Shown one piece after another: positions 1 to 10,079 of a stretch of 64,000 nucleotides of DNA. The stretch covers positions 1 through 64,000 of the forward strand of contig JAAVTG010000395.1 of the NCBI GenBank assembly GCA_011947345.1, written 5' to 3'. The translations under genes and the position numbers were made by a program. Source of the DNA: Phytophthora quininea (Eukaryota; Oomycota; Peronosporomycetes; Peronosporales; Peronosporaceae). The notes below the pieces were generated by a model. It was not told where the DNA came from. It saw only the letters and a program-made list of their open reading frames with translations, and did no database searches. Each line of letters starts with the position of its first letter. The first letter of the stretch is position 1.

Positions 1-1173
1 TGGGCTCGAGTTTGACCAGGACGCCATATCCACGCCTCAATATCAAATACTCGTACCGACCGCTCTCTGGGCACATTTTGGCGAGACTCGGCAACAGCAG
101 ACTAATATTTAACATTGCCAGGAGCAGTCGGAATCGCCCTTCCAGTGTGTCGAGGTGGTACAAGCCAATTTCACTAGTACATGCGGTCCACTCGCCCTTT
201 TCATTCCGCTCGGAACTGCGAGTGATCGCATAAAGGTCAAGTTGGTAGCCAACGCCGGTATATCCGAACAAATACGGCACATCGCCATAGCTCCACTTGA
301 GCTTATCGGATAGCTCCTTCCTCGGTATCTCCGGGTCGATATCGGGCTTCTTCTCCACACCTCGAAACACACTCACTTCGTCAGCAATAAACAGAGACTC
401 CGGCCGTTTCTTTCCCGTCGAAGACGAATAACTTTCATCTCGATTGATCCGCCCGAAATTACCGAGGACGGTTATCAGCACTCTGTTGGTCATACTGTGC
501 CAAAGTGGGATATAGGAATTCTCTGTTGCAGTACCCTCGTTTTGGTATACGTAACCGGATAAGACCGTCCAGTGGAAGCGTCTGCAAGACTCCGTTTCCG
601 TCGACTTGAAGAGCTTCTCTGACAGGGCCGCGCTGATATTCCCCACTACATGCAAAGCTTCCTTGGTCATGCCGATCTTTACGGGCAGCTCACCTTCCAC
701 AAAATTGGAGAGATCATCGACGGCAGGAAGGTCCGCCCTCTCGATATGGTGTCTGTTGAAGTTCCGAAGCCAAATATCCGTGTAATCTGGCGAGATCTCA
801 CTCGCTGAGCCACCAGCCCCTCCGTAACCTTCACCAGCACGTGAACAGGGGTCGCGTTACGTTGAGCGACCTCTTTCGTGACTTCGACCTTCACATCGTT
901 TTCCGACAAGCCAGCAAGTCGAAGTGGCACCGCAATACTCAACGGCGTCGATAAATCCGATTCCTTCACACCACCATTCACGTATGCCTCTGTCAGCCAC
1001 GCGCCGCCTGCCGTCTTCGCTAGGAAGAGCTTCAACTTCCTCAAAGGAACAGCGATGTCTGGGTTCTGTTGTATGATCATCTCCTTCAAGTCATCCACCG
1101 AGTCGTCCTCATCCACTCGCACCGAGAACACCGCCCCCGTCCCTCCTACGAGCACGCAATACAGTTTAACCAT
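1..1173 (-). CDS. Crinkler (CRN) family effector, 3' end beyond window
   Basis: The N-terminal about 115 residues are a CRN header: an ubiquitin-like start, then LKLFLAK at about residues 47-53, and HVLV at about 110, the motif that closes the header. After HVLV the frame shifts by one base near position 838. The next frame stays open from there to the left edge (about 275 residues), with no stop and clear coding character, so the C-terminal effector domain is cut off by the window. That domain includes DVPYLFGYTGVGYQLDLYA and LDTLEGRFRLLLAMLN, and I do not assign it to a named CRN subfamily. CRN proteins are secreted by oomycetes and act in the host cell, often the nucleus. The ATG at 1173 is chosen because LFLAK follows at the expected distance. 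The frameshift may be an assembly error. Confidence 0.8.
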
Positions 1174-1345
1174 CTTGCTCTCGACAACGCCGGTTCTCGA
1201 ACGACAAGAATTCGGCTGTCGTACCTAAGCGGGAAATGAAGTGGCCTCATGATGAAAGCAACAAAACTGGACCGGCAGTTGTGAGCATTGGACACGCTTC
1301 AGCGATTGCGATCAGAGCCTGCGTCTTGAAGATGTAGTCCGAGAG

Positions 1346-2592
1346 ATGCAGCGACGTGGGTCGTTGAAACCCAGCGACGCCGCTGGTCTGTTGCTGCTGT
1401 TCCAAGGCGGCAACGAGGCCTTACAAGCTGCAAACGAAGCGTTCCAAGCGGATGGAGACGTGCACGAACTGGAAGAAACACTGCATCTTGTAGTCAAACA
1501 CGCCAAATTTGGTGACGAAGCTGATCAACCTGAAGATGAAGGCAAGGCCGTGGCTCTACTCCTATCGGAACTCGCGAAATCAGGTCGTCTAGAGAAGTGG
1601 CAGCTCAATTGCTGCTGTCGCTGTCGAACTCGCATGACGCTCGTGTCCTGGCAGCCGTTGACGTTTACAATGAGGACCACAACGTAGCAGAATTGGTAGA
1701 TACGCTAGAAATTCTAGTAGAACTGGCGGCCTGGGAGCGTCATCGCCGTGCTATGGTGCACGACTGGATCGCACTCTTGGCGCGGAGTGGGAAGTTGCCT
1801 CGTGGTGGTGCGGAGCGCTTAGTGCAGCTGGTTAAGGCGCGGGATGACCGTGTGGTGGCTGCCTTGGTGGTTTTCCTGAGCGATGGCAACAAGGAAGAGT
1901 TTGTAGACACTCTGGCTCGCATTGCGTGTCTCGAGGCGCTGAAGCTCAAGGGTGTAACCAGCCCGACGTCTTCCCAACCGGAGAAAAGACGTGACGAAGC
2001 TGAAGAAGGACACCTAGTGTTGGCACTGCTAGAGGAGCTAGAAGAGAGCGGCGTGTTATCTAGCGAAGAGCGTGGACAGGTAGAAGCTCTGGTTTGTAGT
2101 GGCGATCCGAAGATGTTGGCGGCGCTGGACGTTCTGGCGTCAACGAATGATGCCGCGGACTTCGCAGACACCACACGCCGTATCTTAGCAATCTCCGATG
2201 AGAGTGAAGAACCTCCTAAAGCTGCTACACCAGCCAGTCCCTTAGCAAATGCCGATGTTGCCGCAAGCGCACAGCAAGATGCTGCAGCCGAAGTGGACAC
2301 ACCACCAACCAAAGAAAAGAGCGATGAAGATCGTTCTGCTCATGCTGAAGAGCAGTTGAAGGAGAGTTTGCATTTGACGCCGACTGAAGGCGATGGAGAA
2401 ACGAAACAACAAGATGAAGACGCTCAGAAAGATGAAGAAGAGGTGCAAGAGCAAGACGAAGAAGGTGAACCAGGTGATGATCAATCACCGGTTGAAATGG
2501 AGGGCGAAGAGCAAACTGAGGAGACCAACGAAGCAGATGAAGAGAAACTTGAGGAAGATGACAACAAAGCACAGGAAGATGAAGAGAAGTGA
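1346..2592 (+). CDS. Repeat protein with acidic C-terminal tail (unknown function)
   Basis: No family name recognised. The protein has at least three diverged repeats of about 80 residues. Each carries the pattern AAxDVY/F...EFVDTL.RI, for example LAAVDVYNEDHNVAELVDTL, VAALVVFLSDGNKEEFVDTL and LAALDVLASTNDAADFADTT. A linker rich in Ala/Pro and then about 100 very acidic residues (Glu/Asp/Gln) run to the TGA at 2592. A one-base shift near 1594 separates the first about 85 residues from the rest; the repeat pattern continues across it. Coding character also extends upstream of the ATG at 1346 (to about 1255) without an ATG, so the true start or an upstream exon is uncertain. The repeats look alpha-helical; the acidic tail could bind basic partners, but this is inference. 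Confidence 0.6.
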
Positions 2593-2683
2593 TGAGCACA
2601 GTAATGTCAATGTTTTTCAATGGATATGAAACGATGGACAAGCGTCAACCTGTCAATCTAAATGTCAGAGTCCATTTCTACTG

Positions 2684-2697
2684 CTCATTTCGAGATT
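2684..2697 (+). promoter_or_regulatory. Oomycete Inr-like start for ankyrin gene 1
   Basis: GCTCATTTC followed by GAGATT lies about 12 bp before the ATG. It matches the oomycete initiator core (TCATTYY). The same sequence precedes ankyrin gene 2, so the core promoter was duplicated with the gene. Confidence 0.5.
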
Positions 2698-2701
2698 AAC
2701 G

Positions 2702-4018
2702 ATGCAGGAAGCGGATTTCCTCACCTCTGTCTTTGTGGCGCTTCCAGAGCGAATTCGAGTGCTAGAGCATGTTGTGATGGAAGTCAGTGCTCTGCTGATG
2801 CCCGAGACAATCGACGCTGCCGTCTTCAACGACTGTCGATATGTTGTCCGCGTGTTTGGAGCTACGCGGAAGTGGACTGCCAAGGCGATGGATGGCGCTG
2901 CGGCTCTCGGTCGGCTAGATATCGTGGAAAGACTGTACAACGAAGAAAAACTGCGCTGTACGGCTGCGGCCATGGAAAGCGCTGCCACTAACGGTCACAT
3001 CGAAGTTGTGCGATGGCTGCAGCAGTTCGGCACTAAGCTATACACGACGAAGGGATTGACGGGGCCGCAAGGAATGGCCATCACTTAGTTGTGGAGGAAT
3101 TTGTTAACACCAGGCATACGTTCGAATATGATCAACCATTCCTGGCGGCAGCCATCAATGGACATCACGACGTTCTTGAGCAGCTAGTGACGACACGTTC
3201 GTTTGAACGAAGTCACTGCTCGAAAGCAATGGAGATCGCAGCGGCTGCGGGGATCTCAAGGCATTGAAAGCGATGCACAAGTATTGTATCCCCGACAGAC
3301 TCGGCGACGTGCTGAGGCATCTGTACGAGGCCATCTATCGATAATGAGTTTGTTGGAGAAGCACTGCACACAAGACGATTTTGATGCTGCATTTAAAGCG
3401 GCTGCAACCGCAGGACAAGCAGAAGTGGTGGAACTCCTCAGTAAAAGGTGCGGTCAAGAGGAACATCGTATGGCATTAAAGTCTGCAGCGGGTCAAGGAT
3501 GGACGAATGTGGTCGAGTTCCTCGGCGAAATTTGTAGTCACGAAGATATTGTTGCCGCGCTGCACGAAGCAGCGAGATACGGACGTAATGGAGTCGTGAA
3601 GATCCTCCGAAAACGCTGCAACTACATTGAAATTGGTGACGCTCTCGTCTTAGCTGCAGATAGAGGCTATTTTGCTACTGTGAGAGCGCTGCTGTTATCA
3701 TCGTCTGATTTGGACAAGTCTACACCTCCATGTGTGGAGATTGACGCAGTAGCAAAGGAAATGATCGAGATGTTGCTGCGTGAGATCAAAAACCAGCCGT
3801 GCATCCGTCATGGCATTAAACTCGCTGCAAGCAATGGCTATCCGCAAGTCGTCAAGCTACTTCGACAGCGATTAGTACCTGAGGTGTCTGCGATCCCAGC
3901 TGCACGCTGTAAGTGGAGCAGGACAACACGACGGCATTCCCAAGTGGTGAAAAACAAGACGGAACAAACTATCAAAACTATCCAGGATGCGATAAGCGGA
4001 CAACTGAAAATGTATTGA
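2702..4018 (+). CDS. Ankyrin-repeat protein 1, with apparent frameshifts
   Basis: The gene starts with a family-specific N-terminus (LEHVVMEVSALLMPE), then many degenerate ankyrin repeats of about 26-33 residues such as AAFKAAATAGQAEVVELL and ALVLAADRGYFATVRALL. The C-terminus is basic. The reading frame changes three times: near 3071, near 3253 (at GGGG) and near 3335. Repeats continue in register after each change, and at least the first two are explained by one missing G. The gene may therefore be intact in the organism. Ankyrin repeats bind other proteins; the partner cannot be told from sequence. A close paralogue follows at 4693 and inverted relics lie at 8.3-10.1 kb. Confidence 0.65.
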
Positions 4019-4124
4019 TCATTTCTTGGTGAAATATAGTAGAAATCTCCTGGAAAGTATCGATACTGGTACACATTTCGCAATTCCATCGGAGTTCATC
4101 ATGTGTGTTGTTGTATCGCGTTAA

Positions 4125-4450
4125 TGCATTGCCTCATGCTGTTGTCGAGAGAAGCGCTTTACTAATGCCCGAGGCGATCGACGCTGCTGTGTAAATTGAC
4201 GACGCTGCGGCCCTCGGCCGGTTGGGTATTGCGGAAAACCTGTTTCATCGAGGATTACGGGACTCATCTGACATTCCGCTGCCACGAATGAACATCGCGA
4301 TGTTCCCCAACGACTGACATTTGCAATTTTACCCCCTGAGGTCGGTGAAGATAGCAATGGCCGATGGAAATCTCGGGGCGATACAATTATTGTACAAGTA
4401 CTGCGGCGCGGACATTGTTCGGAGCGTGTTGAGCCAAGCTGAATGGAGCC
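4125..4450 (+). pseudogene. Ankyrin gene fragment between copies 1 and 2
   Basis: Pieces of the same family are readable here in several frames: LLMPEAIDAAV followed by a stop, then ALGRLGIAENLFHRGL, then IAMADGNLGAIQLLYKYC. Most of the repeats are missing. This is a decayed third tandem copy. Confidence 0.6.
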
Positions 4451-4674
4451 CATGGACACCCCGACATTATGGAGTGGATACTTGACGAACAGCGACGGAT
4501 CACAAATTGCTATTGATCCAAAGGTACGGTGGTCCACCGACGGTGGAGACAAACAAAATGGCAAAATGCTAAGGTATTGTTGGAAGCATTGGAAACAGTG
4601 ACTGAAGTTGTTGATGGACGGTCACAAGTCCTCAACCTGTCAATCTAATTCATCTCCGCAGTCAATTTTGACTG

Positions 4675-4688
4675 CTCATTTCGAGATT
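4675..4688 (+). promoter_or_regulatory. Oomycete Inr-like start for ankyrin gene 2
   Basis: GCTCATTTCGAGATT, the same element as before ankyrin gene 1, ends about 5-10 bp before the ATG at 4693. Confidence 0.45.
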
Positions 4689-4692
4689 TACG

Positions 4693-5903
4693 ATGCAGGA
4701 CTGGGAATTCCTCACGTGTGTCTTCGTGTCGCTTCCTGGGCAAATACAAGTGCTAGAGCATGTTGTTATGGAAGTCAGTGCTCTGTTGATGCCTGAGAAG
4801 ATCGATGCTGCTGTGTGCAACGATTGCCAATATATTGTTCGAGTGGACGAAGAAATGGACTGCGAAGGCGATGGACGGCGCTGCGGCTCTCGGCCGACTC
4901 GATATCGTGGAAAAACTGTATCACGAAGGACTGCGCTGCACTGCTGCGGCTATGAGCGGTGCCGCCACAAATGGCCATGTGGAGATGGTTCGTTGTCTTC
5001 GTTTCAAAGGACTCGGAGAATACTCAAAGCAGGTGCTGGTTGGGCCTGTCGGGAATGGTCATGCGGGCGTTGTGAACGAGATGTTAATGTGTTTCCCTTT
5101 TCGTAGCTCATGTCCTGAGGCTTTTCTGACTGCCGCTATGAACGGACATTGCGAAATTCTGGACCTACTGGCAACCTTGGCGGTGCTTTACCGAAAGGGA
5201 CTGCTGCAGTGCAATGTAGATTGCAGCCACCAAGGGAGGTCTCAAGGCGATGCGATTATTGTGCAAGTATTGCGATTCGAACACTTTGACTGCTACACTC
5301 GACGCTGCCACCGCGGTGGGGCAACCAGAAGTCGTGGGATCACTTGCTGAGTATTGTGACCACGAGAGTCTTCACGCCGTCCTCCAAGCCGCCGCGTGTA
5401 CAGGACAAAGCGAGGTGGTGAAGGTCCTCCTAGATTACTGCAGTCACGAGGAACTTGGCGACGCACTCGACGCGGCTGCTGCGAAAGGATATGACGAGAT
5501 CGTCAAACTTCTCGCGTTGTCACCGTCCGATTCCAAGAGGTCGGTGCGGGTCGCTCATTTGGCAGCACTTCAATGTCGTCGGAAGTACTCTATCGGATTC
5601 GAAGCGGAGGAAGCTGCTCGTACTGGGCATACGGAGATACTGGAGCTATTGCTTCGAGAGAATTGCCAGTCAACTCGTCTCGAACAAGGTCTCAAAGCGG
5701 CGACAGCAGAGGGACATCTCCAAGCCGTGAAGATGCTGCTGAATGAAGTCTGCAATCGGTCGTGTATCAGCCGTAGTCTTGATATCGCCACAAAGAATGA
5801 TCATCCCGAAGTCGTGGAGTTAATTCGTCAGCAGCTATCTGCAATCCAAACGAACGCTCAAAGCAACAAAAGAAACCTCGCCGTTCTCGAGCAGGACGGT
5901 TGA
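4693..5903 (+). pseudogene. Ankyrin-repeat gene 2, broken
   Basis: A paralogue of the 2702 gene. It begins with LEHVVMEVSALLMPE and then ankyrin repeats such as AAALGRLDIVEKLYHEGL and LDAAAAKGYDEIVKLLA. Compared with copy 1, about 8 bp are missing near 4848, which shifts the frame. Near 5212 the repeat reading has an in-frame TAG where the inverted copy at 10 kb has CGG. The 3' half (about 5250-5903) is one open frame. It is nearly identical to the inverted copy at 9318-10034, so the duplication is recent. The nonsense codon and non-homopolymer deletion argue for a true pseudogene. Confidence 0.7.
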
Positions 5904-6087
5904 CAACGAGATACCCATGCCAATGGAGTTCGATGTGATGAAGATGCTTTGCAAGCACAGCAGATCGACAAGGAGATCGCAAATTGAAATGCGACAGTCG
6001 TCTTGCACCGGAACTTTGCACCGGAACCGACCAGACAAACACGATGAAGGAAAAATGAACATGAATTGAACTTACAATGAAACTTAT

Positions 6088-7508
6088 CTAGCACATGGAG
6101 GAGGGGAAGGCCTCTGGCACGTGGAACCACTCCTCGTCTTCATATTTGCGCTGCTGCTGGCGGAACAGCTGCGGAGTTTTGAGGAAGAAGCCAACCAAGT
6201 AGCCTGAGACGATTCCCAGTGCGACCGAGACCACCGTCGCGAGGACTTGATACCCGGCTTGCTCGCTGGCACTGCGCCATGCTCGTGCCTCGTACACGTC
6301 CGTCAGAGTTGATCCGTACGTGGAATCCGAGACGCCCGCAGTGATGATAGCGCCAGCAAGTCCACCGATCACGCTGGGCAGTCCGTGCAGGTCGAGGATG
6401 CCGCAAGTGTCCGAAATGCGGATCGTCTTCTCTAGGAATGGGGTGATGAACACGTAGCCCACGACGGAGGTGAGGCCAGCGAGCATACCGATGACGATGG
6501 CAATGGCGGGGTTGAAAGCGAAGCCGCAGCTCGTTCCCATAGCGACACCACCAGCAAGAGTCGCGTTCTGAACGTGCACCATGTCGAACCGCTTGTTGTG
6601 GCTCAGCACCTTCGTGGCAGCGAAAGCAGCAGCACATGAAGCGACGATGCTGATGACGGTGTTGACGACGCCGCGTTCTTGTTGGTAGCCGTCGGTTGAC
6701 AGCAGAGCGGCGTTGAAAGACGGCCAATACATCCACAGGAAGAGCGTACCGATCATGGCGAACACGTCGGAGCTGTACTGCGAAGTGTTGTGCGTTTGCT
6801 CCTGCACAGTGGGAACTCCCATGTGATACGTCAGAGCCAAGCCGAAGAAGGCGCCGAAAGCGTGGATAACCATCGAACCACCAGGGTCGACGACGTTCAA
6901 GGACGTCACCAAGATCTGCTCGTTGATGGCGTAGAAAATGACCTCGAGGAAGGTCATCCAAATCAATTGGGTCGGGGTGATCTTGCCGATCACAGCGCCG
7001 AAACTGATGAGCACCGCACCAGCAGCAAAATCGCCAGAGATCAAGGTCGGGACGTCGATGATCTTGGTCGAGTAGTGGTCCTCAGCGATCTGGTGGGCCA
7101 TGGTGGTGGCGATGATCCCCACTGCAGCGCCATGACGGCGACCACGAGGTTGAGCGACACGGCGCTGATGCTGTACTTGCGCAGGAAGGTCATGAGGAAA
7201 CCGAAACCCACGAAGATCATGACGTGGACGTCCATGTACATGGCGTAGTAGTCGCGGAGAGCGGTGGGTGTCGCGTCAGCGTCGCCGGCCGTGTTGTTGG
7301 GGTTGGCCACCTCGAACTTGACGGCGAAGAAGACCAAACACACGACTTGGAGAGCCATCAACGACAGAGCGAAGCCTTGGTCTTGCGACGGGAAGCCGCC
7401 ACTGCTGAACGTCGAGTCCAACCTTCGAGGCGACAAGGCAGAAGACAGCGGCATGTACGAGGAGTTGGGCGTGATTGGAGGCGAAGGAGTCGACGCTTTG
7501 CCCGCCAT
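6088..7508 (-). CDS. Rh-type ammonium/ammonia transporter
   Basis: A membrane channel of the Amt/Mep/Rh superfamily that moves ammonium or ammonia (possibly CO2) across the plasma or an internal membrane. It is Rh-like rather than plant Amt-like: [40 protein letters not shown] (with the pore-lining His of IHAFGA), [16 protein letters not shown] and [13 protein letters not shown] are all Rh signatures, and about eleven membrane segments are visible. At 7121 the frame shifts by one base inside VMALQWG; one G is missing from the run TGGGG, and both halves fit the family exactly, so I treat the gene as intact. Length is about 473 residues, as expected. The ATG at 7508 lies about 30 bp after an Inr/FPR element. 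Confidence 0.88.
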
Positions 7509-7537
7509 GGTGGTGACTTGGAGATGTTGGTGCTAGG

Positions 7538-7555
7538 CCGCAAAATGCAAAGTGG
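7538..7555 (-). promoter_or_regulatory. Oomycete Inr+FPR core promoter of the Rh transporter
   Basis: On the minus strand this reads CCACTTTGCATTTTGCGG, an Inr (CACTTT) plus FPR-like CATTTTGC, about 30 bp before the ATG at 7508. Confidence 0.6.
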
Positions 7556-7684
7556 TTAACGAGCCACCGCGTCGGCCCGCGCGCGAACGGCTGCATGGGA
7601 TCCTTTGCTTGGTGCGGCCACTCCGAGGACCAAGCAAAGCGCAACGCATCGGTGGAGATAACTGCAACTGCAAGTTGCTTCATT

Positions 7685-8195
7685 TTACATGTGACAGGCC
7701 CAACTGGTCAGCACAAGCTGGTTGAACCAGTAAACATACACGTGCGCTCGACATTCGAGTCGAATGGTCAAGAGCGCCGCCAGCACAGTTGCTGCACGCC
7801 GCACCATCCTGAGGTTGGCTCTGGCCGGGAAAAGCTCGCGACCACGAGCTTGAAGTCGTCGGCAGCGACCGAAAACGAGTGACAAAAGAGCGTCATGCCA
7901 ACGTAAATGGTACACGTTTTCCGGTGCAAAGTTCCGGTGCAATGCGACTGTACCCACGTGCATCGCGATCTTCTTGTCCATCAAAGGGATATAGCTGCCG
8001 CTGCGTGAAGGCTGCAGGTTCTAGAAGAATACCCCGACAACCTTTAAACTTCATTCCGCTGTGTGTCGCCGAGCAACTTCCTTGCCGTAATGACCGTAAA
8101 CGACGCTGTCGTCGAGCCACGTTACGACGGCATCCGATACCCGCGGCGGCAGCACATCGCCGATCCACTCCGGCTTGCAGTGCTTGTACAACCAC
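7685..8195 (-). other. Decayed copies of an ankyrin-gene 3' flank
   Basis: The minus-strand reading HVGTVALHRNFAPENVYH near 7900-7970 matches the flank after ankyrin gene 2 (near 6000: TVVLHRNFAPE). A second partial match lies near 7900-8010. The DNA motif TTGCACCGGAACTTTGCACC-like recurs at 6004-6025, 7918-7945 and 8718-8735. No intact gene is visible. The upstream region of the Rh transporter is therefore built from ankyrin-family debris. Confidence 0.4.
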
Positions 8196-8316
8196 GGCTT
8201 TGCGTCAGATCGTTTTGTCTAAAGTTCTTCCATGTTCACACGTTTTCGTTTCGACCGCAGGTCGTGCAATATCCTGCCGCCTTGAGATGTCCTTGTGATT
8301 GCACTCTTCATGGCGT

Positions 8317-8575
8317 TTAGGCAGCCCTGTTGCTCAAAAGCAGGACCTCGCCGTGGCAGCGGTCAGAAAAGCCTGATACACTTGCCAAGGCTGCCAATCT
8401 TTCCCATTTCCTTCCTTCGCATGGCAATTCCGTGCAGCTTGAAGCGGCGCCTCCGTTCACTATGGTCGCAAAGCCAACGATCGACTTCATGGCAGCAGTA
8501 GTGCAGCGCAGTTCTCGCGGGTGCAGTCCCTTCGCGATGTCCAACACCTTCATCGGTCTAGTCCTCTTGGTCTAG
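8317..8575 (-). pseudogene. Ankyrin gene N-terminal fragment
   Basis: The minus-strand reading KVLDIAKGLHPRELRCTTAAMKS matches the VEKLYHEGLRCTAAAMSG part of ankyrin gene 2, in broken sequence. It has no start and no continuing repeats. Confidence 0.45.
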
Positions 8576-8952
8576 TTTTCTCGAAATACTAGGCTTTTCG
8601 GTCTGCTTTGCATGGCCTTCACTACGCTACCAAGACCCGTCTTCCGTACCTCGTTTTCTACTGTCCCGTTCGAAAAAGGTGCGGTTTCCTTTGTCCGTTT
8701 TGAGCTTGCGGCTCGGTTTTCCGGTGCAAGGCGCCGTTCTACGGATTGCAATGTGCGATCTTTTTGTCGGCTGCCAAGGAACAACACGGCGACCCGCTCC
8801 GGCTTGTAGTGCTTGTTCAATATCTTCATCACATCGCCTCCGGACGCCCATCGTAGCCTCGGAAGTGCAGCCAGCACTTTGGAGCGTTGCTCATTGACAG
8901 CAGTGTCGAGCATGACGAACGCTGGAACGAATACTCTAGTTATCGATTCCAT
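8572..8952 (-). pseudogene. Ankyrin-family fragment
   Basis: An open stretch with DVMKILNKHYKPERVAVLFLG. It resembles the family's repeats and the 3' flank of gene 2 (DVMKMLCKH near 5935). The rest is not recognisable. It is probably a relic rather than a separate gene. Confidence 0.35.
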
Positions 8953-9002
8953 TTTTGAGCTTCTTTTATCTGCGATCTTGCTGTCGATTCATGGACCACC
9001 CC

Positions 9003-9236
9003 TTATTCCTTCACGTGACTATCGTTACCTTTATCTTCTGGTGATGTCTTTTGTTGCTTTGAGCGTGTGGATAGCCGCTGGCGAATTAACCGCACGACTT
9101 GGGCCGAATCAGCCGCTGATGCCAGCTGCAAATCGCATTCAGCAAGATCTTCATTACTTGAAGATACCCCTTTGCTGCTGCCATTCGAGTTAACATTGGC
9201 TGGCTTGCAGTCCACGCGCAGCAGCAGCTCCAGCAT
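9003..9236 (-). pseudogene. Ankyrin gene C-terminal fragment
   Basis: It encodes MLELLLRVDCKPANVNSN, then SADSAQVVRLIRQRLSTRSK, a diverged version of the C-terminus of ankyrin gene 2 (EVVELIRQQLS). It is only about 78 residues long and has lost the repeats upstream. Confidence 0.5.
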
Positions 9237-9317
9237 TCACTGCGGGAAGAGATAGAACGGCACACTCGAGGACCTCAGCAACAGCACTCAACCAAGATGG
9301 TTCTTCTTGTCGCATTT

Positions 9318-10071
9318 TTAGCCGTCCTGCTCGAGAATGGCGGGGTTTCTTTTGTCGCTTTGAGCGTTTGTTTGGATCGTAGATAGCTGCTGACGAATTA
9401 ACTCCACGACTTCGGGATGATCATTCTTTGTGGCGATTTCAAGACTACGGCTGATACACGACCGATTGCAGACTGCATTCAGCAACATCTTCACGGCTTG
9501 GAGATGCCCCTCTGCTGCCGCTGCTTTGAGACCTTGTTCGAGACGAGCTGACTGACAATTCTCTCGAAGCAATAGCTCCAGCATCTACGTATGCCCAACA
9601 CGAGCAGCTTCCTCCGCTCCGAACCCGATAGAGTACTTCCGACGACGTTGAAGTGCTGCCAAATGAGCGACCCGCATCGACTTCTTGGAATCGGACGGTG
9701 ACAACGCGAGAAGTTTGACGATGTCGTCATATCCTTTCGCAGCAGCCGCGTCGAGTGCGTCGCCAAGTTCCTCGTGACTGCAGCTATCTTTGAGGACCTT
9801 CACCACCTCGGTTTATCCTGTACACACGGCTGCTCGGAGAGCGGCGTGAAGACTCTCGTGGTCACAGTACTCGGCAAACGATCCCACGACTTCTAGTTGC
9901 CCCACCGCGGTGGCAGCGTCGAGTGTAGCAGTCAAAGTGTTCGAATCGCAATACTTGTACAACAATCGTATCGCCTTGAGATTTCCTTCGGTGGCTGCAA
10001 TCCGCATTGCACTTCGGCGGTGAAGTTCGTTCAAGCACCACCCAAATGCCAGTCGTTCGAGAACCTCGCAA
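9318..10071 (-). pseudogene. Inverted ankyrin copy killed by two stop codons
   Basis: An inverted, near-identical copy of the 3' half of ankyrin gene 2 (5150-5903). The frame from 10034 to 9318 is continuous except for two single-codon nonsense changes. CAA (Gln) in gene 2 is TAA here, near 9810. GAG (Glu) is TAG here, near 9583. No frameshift is needed, so these are real mutations rather than homopolymer errors. The N-terminal half is missing; the copy ends at about 10,070, where a Crinkler relic begins on the other strand. Confidence 0.75.
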
Positions 10072-10079
10072 TGTCCGTT

